This document shows positions 57,679 through 64,000 of a DNA stretch of 64,000 bases, piece after piece. Within the stretch, counting starts at the first letter, position 1, and every line of letters begins with the position of its first letter. The position numbers and the translations under genes are program-made. The notes beneath the pieces were generated by a model. That model made no database searches, was not told where the DNA came from, and saw only the letters and a program-made list of their open reading frames with translations. The DNA comes from Sphaerulina vaccinii (lineage: Eukaryota; Ascomycota; Dothideomycetes; Mycosphaerellales; Mycosphaerellaceae), in assembly GCA_022570795.1 (NCBI GenBank), contig JAKUDP010000004.1:124001-188000 (forward strand), read 5' to 3'.

Positions 57679-57984
57679 CAGCACTGAGCACTCTGAAAAC
57701 ACTGCGCCTTGTGGTGTGAGCGGCAGAAGCGTAAATTAGCTTCAATGGTGTGATATGCAAGGACTGCGTGGAGGCGATGCAGCTCTCGTTCGCTAGGAAC
57801 AACATCAGCTGAAACCTAGTTATGCGAAGCGATGGACTGGCAGGATGATCTGTGCTGGGACTTAGTTGTTCTCCCAGCCTTGTAATCACGTTATAGGAAG
57901 TCTTACCACTTCCCATTGATACGGATCTCTCTTCAATTTTTACACCATCTTGCACATCGCTTCTGCACTTGAATCCCAACGACC

Positions 57985-59461
57985 ATGGCTGAGCTCAATT
58001 CTGAAATCGTCAGCGGTGGCTTCACGTTCACTGGCCATTTTATCCAGGGCCCGCCTACTGCGATTGTTATCACAAGCTCAGCGTTTGGTGACAGCTTGCC
58101 GCCGTTGGTCGCTCAAACTACCAAGTACGATGCCAATGGAGCAGATACTGTGCTGATTCCCGCCACGTACACCTTTGCGTCGCCGTCGGTCGCTGGAAAT
58201 CCCGTGTCATCGCCCACTTCAGTAACTCCCACAGCGTCCCGCAGTGGCAGCACCTCTCCATCATCGACCACTACTAGCAGTTCCTCTGGCCTGCGGACAG
58301 CTACCACTACACCCACGACAACATACTCTACAGACTCAGTAACCGGAAGTACCTACCCCACTGATACTACAAGCACGTACTTTGATGTGAATGGCCAGCC
58401 AACGCAAACGCTCATAGTTCCACTGGCCAAGGTCTTCCCGACGCAGACATTACTACCACCGACACCGAAGAAGTCGAGTGGCAGTGGTTTATCATCGGGA
58501 GAAGTGGCTGGGGCCGCAATAGGTGCCGCAGTCGGTGCTGCACTTTTGGCATTACTGGCAACTTTCTTTCTGTGCAGAAGGAGACGAAGCAGCGGTCGTG
58601 GGGCCGTCTATGCGAGCGAGAAATCCCAGCCAAGTCATCCTTGGGAGGCCTTCCTTCCACAGTCAGCCGACGACAACACCATGCAAGCCGCAGTCCAGTC
58701 GCTGTACAGCCAAATCGACCTGCATGTGGAGAACTTCTATGGCAACAATCCTTCTGGCACCATCTCCGCCGAAAGTCGAGCTGGACTGACGAAACTGGAC
58801 TCTGGACTGCTGCCAAAGCCGGCGGAGCAGCTTCTGCTTGCTGCCACGCCACTGCCAGTGCTTAAGCATTTCTATGCTTCCACAATCTTGAACAAGCTGT
58901 CTCCAACGAAGACTGGCGAGGACTCTTTGCTCCCAGCTGAGCTAGCTCGTATGCCACCGCCACCAGCCTCTTCCAAGCACAGAAGTTACAGGGAGTCTGA
59001 AGGTAAGCTACCACTCCATGACTCAGTGAGATCGTGAAAGCTGACCAGGAATAGCTATGATGCCAGCCTACGACTACTGGAGAGTACTCACGGCACACTT
59101 GATGTATCCTCGTTCGAACAAGAACATTTCTGGCACGCAGAATCTCCGCTTCGATGACCGCGCTATCAGCCAGGCGCTTTCGAGCACATTTGAGCCTTGG
59201 CTGAAGGCTGATGATGACAAGCTCCCAGCTGAGGAGCATCTGCGAAGTGTGCTGCGCACAGCTGCCGAGACTGGTCTTTTGATCATGTCGCAGCGAAGCT
59301 CGTTCTTGTTCGAGTGAGATGTTCTCGATAAGTCAAGAGATACAGGAAGCTCAGTCATGGTCATGCCAGCCTTCACGAAGACGGCGGATGAACATGGCGA
59401 AGCACTCGGCAGGCACCAGGTTCTGCTGAAGCCGAGAGTCGAGGAAGTGGCATTGCGATAG
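57985..59461 (+). pseudogene. Mucin-like single-pass membrane protein gene C with late in-frame TGA
   Basis: Two exons, 57985-59002 and from 59055, around a 52-nt intron (GTAAGC...AATAG). The N-terminus lacks a signal peptide (MAELNSEIVSGGFTFTGHFI); a long Ser/Thr region (~75-160) precedes a helix (GAAIGAAVGAALLALLATFF) and basic CRRRRR. The cytosolic part includes HPWEAFLPQSADDN and, after the intron, YDYWRVLTAHLMYP. The frame stops at TGA 59315-59317 (codon 427), but the next 47 codons in the same frame (VMVMPAFTKTADEHGEALGR) are natural and fit the C-terminal end seen in related fungal membrane proteins. A Trp is expected at the stop (LFE-W-D), one base away. Either the protein is 426 residues or the stop is a recent or recoded change. 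Confidence 0.65.
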
Positions 59462-59528
59462 CTTGATCTGTTCTGTAAAGTGGATAATTTTCGATGCATG
59501 AGATATGTAGTGATCAATGCGATACTAG

Positions 59529-61362
59529 TCATTTCGTTTGCAAATTCTGCAACTGTTCAAATCGCTCAAATTGTGCTTCTCGCCATCTCTGACTCCTAGC
59601 CCGACCAGTCAGTGGAGCTGCCTTCGGAGGTGCGAGACTCGGTGATGGTGCAGGCGAGACTGTTGCAGGTCTCAGCGGAGTGTCGTCAGACCAACGACGT
59701 GCATTGTTAGGCTCTCTCATGTGCAGCTCACCTAGTGGTATGAGTCCCGAAGCATCGTCAATCGCCGTTGCAGGCCGGCTTTTCCCTAAGGTAGGCTGGC
59801 CAACTTGATGTGCATTGCGAGCACGAACAGACCGTCGTAGGCACTGCAGTGACGAGTGAGGGATGTTGTTCTACCGAGGTTGAGGGCGCATAAGGCATGA
59901 CCACTCCAGGTGTACTGCCATCTGCCGACGGATATGGCAGCGCAAGTTCCAGACCTGCCGCTGGTACCACTTCTGGGAACTCGCTGTCTAGTGACTGTTT
60001 CGATTCTGCCGCTGAAGATGGGTTTTGAACAACCTTTATCTTGGCTCGCTGGATAGCTTCGGCTTGCGTGTCACTCTCAAGCTTGACCATCTTCGAGAAG
60101 AGGGGGCGTGGGACTGGGTCGTCAGAGTCTTGAGGTATTGCGTACGTGCTTGCCTGCGCTCGACTCTCCAACGCGGAGAGTATCTCGGTCCGACCTAAGT
60201 TCTGTCTGATCTTTGAATTTGTTCTCTTTGGTCCAGACCACGAAGCTGACTTGTGAGCAGGGCGAGAACGAGCTATGTCCCATGGCGCCGGAGTTGGTCG
60301 CCAGCTTGTGATTGTCTCGCGATCGTTCTCAGTGATATCGCTAACAGTGGCGGTCTCCTCATCATGTATCGAGGATGACTTGGAACTGATAGTCTCGTGC
60401 TCGTTGGGTGAGATGTGCATACCGCGTCCATACATTTCTCTATTGGCATGTGCGCGCCACTCACTGATCTCCGGAAAGTCCTTCGCCTGAGCGGGCACTG
60501 AATCACTCGAGCCTACGCGCAGCATCGTCGGCACCAGTGCGTCAGATTGAAAGCTTGCAGAGCTAATGCTTGATGGTCCAGGCCTGTATGGTAGATATGG
60601 CAAGAAAGGAGCCGATTGTGTAGACGCAGCGCGCGGTCTTGCTTCAGCGGCGTCATCGAAGAACAATTCGTGTCTCGAGGATTGTGAGTTGCGGCGATTT
60701 TGAGGCTCTGTGCTGACATTCGACAATGTTTCCTCGGCATCCTCAGGAAGTCGTGCAAGTACGCGGCCATGATTGTGCTTCTGGTAGTCACGCCCATCGT
60801 CAGAAGATATGTCACTGTTGGCTTTCCGCAGCATGTTTCGCGCTCTGCTAGCAGTGAGAAATTGTGATTCCCCGTACGAAGGTGGCGACTTAGTCGCAGG
60901 CGCGGACCCCATCGTTGGTACTTGCTGCGCAGCTTCTCTGCTACAAAGAAGGACCAGAGCAGTATGCAGACTTTGACTGGCCAGGCCAAGGCGTGTGAGA
61001 CTGACTTGAATGTTAGGAGAATCGCGAAGGACGAACATCAATCGTGTTCCCAGCCCGACTTCGCCCCCACTCGTCTCCATAGCCACTCGACATGGTTCCA
61101 CCAGCTTAGCAACATCACTCACTGCCCGTTCAGTACTCTGAAACGTGGAGTCCATCATCTTCTTCTCGACTGCACTCAGAAGTCCTGACTGTCTCCTTCG
61201 TAAGTCCCGTGCGACATCCAGTTGACCATTGACTTCATTGATTGTCTCCAGAAGGCTGGTGGCTTGCTTGTCAACTGCTCGGATTTCGAAGACTTTCTCG
61301 GTTATCTTCACAGTCGATGTGAGTGCGGCAGAGACCGCCGAAACCGCGCCCGTGGGTTCCAT
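59529..61362 (-). CDS. Helo-like N-domain protein with disordered C-terminus (possible 1-nt shift)
   Basis: ATG 61362 opens GAVSAVSAALTSTVKITEKV and TSLLETINEVNGQLDVARDL, the helical start of fungal STAND/SesA/Helo-like N-domains (~1-150), which in known cases mediate membrane-targeting cell death. The remaining ~400 residues are Ser/Pro-rich with no NACHT/NB-ARC domain. The first frame stops at 59758, but at about 59880 a better frame begins: LRRSVRARNAHQVGQPTLGK, DDASGLIPLGELHMREPNN, ending at 59529. A 31-nt GTAGAA...TGCAG segment would, if spliced, join the two in phase; otherwise one extra base is present. Introns of 31 nt would be very short for fungi. Longer in-frame starts (to 61512) exist. 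Confidence 0.6.
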
Positions 61363-62558
61363 GGCTTTCCGTTCGAGCTTAGCCAAGTCGTGCCATACGT
61401 TGTTGCTGAGGATGTAGTACGGAGTGTCCTGGCTGCTATCATCCTGTGAGTGCTCGCAATTAGACTTCGTTGCATTAACACAGCCTGGTGCCAAATCTGG
61501 ATCCTCCACCAACTTGACTAAAACGCCAGCGAGCGCAGGATTGGAATTAGTGCAAGGCTGCGCGCTGTAGCGAGATGCAGTAGACAGCAGATAGGACTTG
61601 AACAGATCACCAGAGCGGCGCCGAATGCATGTGGAGATTGGCTGGCCTGCAAACTTTAATCCTCAGCCTCGTGGGCTCGTGGGATGCACAGAGCCGGGAA
61701 AGCTTCTCGTGCAGCTGCATGATGTCTAGAGCTTTGACTGCTCGTACTTTATAGTTCCAGCCTGATGAGATGCTGATCCATCATGCTGGGTGGCCATAGC
61801 TCCTGCGTCGAGATGCATCTCAAAGTCCTCCATTGAGCGCTATTGCTTCGATCAGGCTGAGATTACAGCCTCGCGGCGGCCTCTTTGAGATAGAATGGTA
61901 GGAGCGCAAAGTAGCAGATCTCCCAGCCATGCGAGATAGCATGAAGACTGCAAGACCTGCCTGTAGCCAATGCGCGTGCATCGCGAGGCACACACTTGTG
62001 TCGAATCTCCGCCTAGCTGAGTGAGTGTCTCTGATCTACTTAGTGAGGCTGTGAAACATTGCATACGCAAGCCATTGAAGCAGACAAAGATGAGCTCGTG
62101 AGAGACCACGGAAGGTTGAGTCCATTTGATTCGCAGTCATATCCAATTGAACGAGTCCACGCTGGAGTACGCGACGAAAGAAGCCCAGGAAATGGTCTTG
62201 TGACCACCGACCAGACAATAACCACTCCAATGAGCGCGCGCTATGCATCTAAATCGTGGATGACTTTACCGGTATACCAAGCTGAGTCTCAAAGTCCATG
62301 CCCACGTTCTATAATGCAGGAGCATCACATTAGCAGACCTCCGGGGACTATAAAGTATAGGTGTCGGCTTGGCGATACTGGCGGATTAAGGTATCGTCCA
62401 ATCTTGTTTGCCAGGATGCCAGTCATGAGTGCGCGGTTCTCGGACACGGCGCTGACAGTCTTGCCAGTTGCCAAAGATGATCACATCTTGACAAGACGCT
62501 GGTGTCAACATCGCGCCTTGATCAGGTACTGCTTCCCGTCGGCCAAGGTCCTGCAGTC
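61363..62558. other. Divergent intergenic region with CAGCCTGAT motifs
   Basis: CAGCCTGAT at 61758-61766 and its reverse complement at 61851-61859 form an inverted pair 396-497 bp upstream of the Helo-like ATG and 700-800 bp upstream of gene D. No gene is supported in the rest; the frame at 62059-62616 (+) lacks any motif. Confidence 0.5.
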
Positions 62559-63126
62559 ATGGCAACATCATCTTCCTTCGCGGTCTCGGATGCTGGCGTG
62601 TCTGTGGTATATGTAACGCTGCCACAGACATTCTCCGGACCAGCAGTATACGCAACCTTGACTGGAGACTATTATCCAGAGGTCACTGAAGCTCTTGCCT
62701 CCACCGCAGACGATGCGCCGAACTCGTCTACTGGACTAGCAAGCTCTGGTGACAGGCACATCTCGACAGAGTCCGCCGCTAACGCGACTTTCACTGCTGC
62801 TGCGACTTCGATTGTCGTGCCCCAGAGCAGGACTCAGAGTGCGTAGCTCTACATTCCCGAGCTTGTGTTACCATCCATGACCATAGTTGACGACTCTTTC
62901 AGCAACCTCCGCCACACAGGCCGCTGCTGGCACATCTCCTGCTGAGCTCAGTTCAAGCTCGTCATCTGGACTTTCTCAGAGCGGAAATATCGGCATTGGT
63001 GCTGGAGTAGGGGTCGGAGTCCCGATACTGCTTCTTGCAGTTGCGGTTCACTACCTTGTGCGCCGCAAACGTGTTGTCCAGAGCAGGCATGCTCCGCCGA
63101 TGGAGATACAGCAAACTTTAAAGTGA
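62559..63126 (+). CDS. Mucin-like single-pass membrane protein (gene D)
   Basis: Two exons, 62559-62838 and 62903-63126, around a 64-nt intron (GTGCGT...TTTCAG), give 167 residues. There is no signal peptide; a Ser/Thr/Ala-rich ectodomain is followed by one Gly/Val helix (IGAGVGVGVPILLLAVAVHY), basic LVRRKR and a short tail. Same design as genes A-C; intact. In the absence of a signal peptide the helix probably acts as a reverse signal anchor, placing the Ser/Thr region outside. Confidence 0.6.
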
Positions 63127-63237
63127 GCAGGAGCGAAAGATACAAGACCACCAAGCTCAACAACGGAGCTGTACGCGATCTGTTCCCACCGGGGGCTGAA
63201 CGTAGGCGGTGTTTGATCTCACAGAAGCATCTGCACT

Positions 63238-63828
63238 TCAGGCAGTCCGCGAGACATGTCGAAATGGCCACAGCAGCGTTTCATCTGGAAAATCATCCTG
63301 TCCCTTGATGGCTGTCGTCGCTGACTGGTATGCTGCATCGATCAGATCTTGAGCTGCACCGGCCGGACGTGGCTGTCCAGAAGTCGCAGAGAACATGGCC
63401 AAGTTTATGCCATTGCCGAGTATATCACATATTGCCGTGTATTGCCACAGTTTTCGACCTAGGTGGTTTTGTATGACAGTACTGTTCCAGCTTCGCTTTC
63501 AATCATGCCGCATGCTGCCACCACGGATCACGAAAGGTACTCGTGTGAGCCCTCCTCCCACATTGTTCAGCGTGTCATATCTCTTTCTCATTGGCCACGC
63601 CTTGCACAAATAGGACCAAGGTGATAGATTCGACGCGTCGAGGATGATCGTGCTGGCACACAATCTAGAGATGATGGTAGATGCGAGTAGTACGACAAAA
63701 TCGTCCGTGCACGCCAAGACATGTTTCGTTTTCTTCTTGAGGTTCCTTAGGTTTCTCCTTCTTCTAATCAATACCATCACATCGTCATCTCGACCATAGC
63801 GAGCACCTTGAAGCTTACAGACTCGCAT
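63238..63828 (-). other. Possible coding region with an in-frame TGA
   Basis: A minus-strand frame from ATG 63828 is open to TGA 63499-63501 (GGSMRHD-stop-KRSWNSTVI) and continues in the same frame, with natural composition (LGRKLWQYTAICDILGNGIN, SGQPRPAGAAQDLIDAAYQS), to 63238. The second part looks like protein. No family recognised, and the first ~35 residues look artificial. It may be a gene reaching out of its true start by an unseen intron. Confidence 0.3.
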
Positions 63829-64000
63829 TTCCCGACCGAGTTGCTTGCTTCAGGGCCTCGCGGCTCTACATACCACTCTGGTTCTGAACAACCAAGACAT
63901 ACTTTGCTCTAGGCGTCCCTGCATAACGAAGCACGACCTACTCTGCAGTCAGAACAGTCTCGTATATGGACATACGAGACCGGAAAGAATGAACAGCCGA
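63829..64000. other. Window edge
   Basis: Too short to assess; nothing recognised. Confidence 0.4.

Noticed and set aside
63395..63613. Plus-strand frame of 72 codons
   Set aside because: Composition is unnatural and the opposite strand carries the better candidate.
1..64000. tRNA, rRNA, CRISPR arrays, bacterial-type operons, riboswitches
   Set aside because: None seen on reading both strands; the genome type makes CRISPR and operons irrelevant. A tRNA scan by program was not possible here.

Overview
The window looks like nuclear DNA of a filamentous ascomycete. Genes are split by short introns (about 48-70 nt, with GTAAGT/GTGAGT-type donors, CTAAC/CTGAC-like branch sites and YAG acceptors). 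The families are typical of Pezizomycotina: HET-domain proteins, a DUF3425 bZIP factor, mid2-like mucins, an A-T-C NRPS-like enzyme, a Helo-like protein and F-box-like small proteins. A Dothideomycete (Mycosphaerellaceae-like) is my best guess from family content; this is inference, not a sequence match. Housekeeping genes are the TOR kinase (5'-truncated by the window edge) and the mitochondrial glycine decarboxylase P protein GCV2. Both are uninterrupted, so base-level sequence quality appears good.

Layout. 1-6.7 kb: TOR. 7.9-14.2 kb: a small biosynthesis-like group with an A-T-C NRPS-like enzyme, a disabled acyltransferase-3 gene and an MFS exporter. 15-22.2 kb: an intact HET gene, a tiny cysteine-rich secreted protein and a second HET gene with one in-frame stop. 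22.9-26.1 kb: GCV2. 26.2-29.1 kb: gene-poor, with a transposase helix-turn-helix scrap. 29.2-33.9 kb: SDR, hydroxynitrile-lyase-like cupin, second cupin and a bZIP/DUF3425 regulator. 34.4-36.8 kb: a MACPF-like gene fused in frame to the C-terminal part of a HET gene. 37.9-44.1 kb: C2H2 factor, membrane protein and a large secreted Thr/Ser-rich repeat protein. 44.8-51.9 kb: frameshifted secreted phosphoesterase, F-box-like small proteins, a broken NTF2-like gene and a DUF427 protein. 52.6-63.1 kb: four mucin-like single-pass membrane proteins interleaved with an Hsp70-like gene and a Helo-like gene, with recurrent CAGCCTGAT motifs in their upstream regions.

Three themes run through the accessory part. 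First, cell-death and non-self-recognition families are dense: HET x3, MACPF, Helo-like, Hsp70-like. Second, many accessory genes carry just one disabling change (a lone TAG/TGA or a 1-nt shift) inside otherwise well-preserved coding sequence, while TOR and GCV2 are clean. Third, the right-hand cluster of membrane sensors, Hsp70-like and Helo-like genes shares an upstream palindromic motif; it is the best candidate here for an undescribed, partly decaying system. All family assignments are from reading motifs by eye, without database searches.
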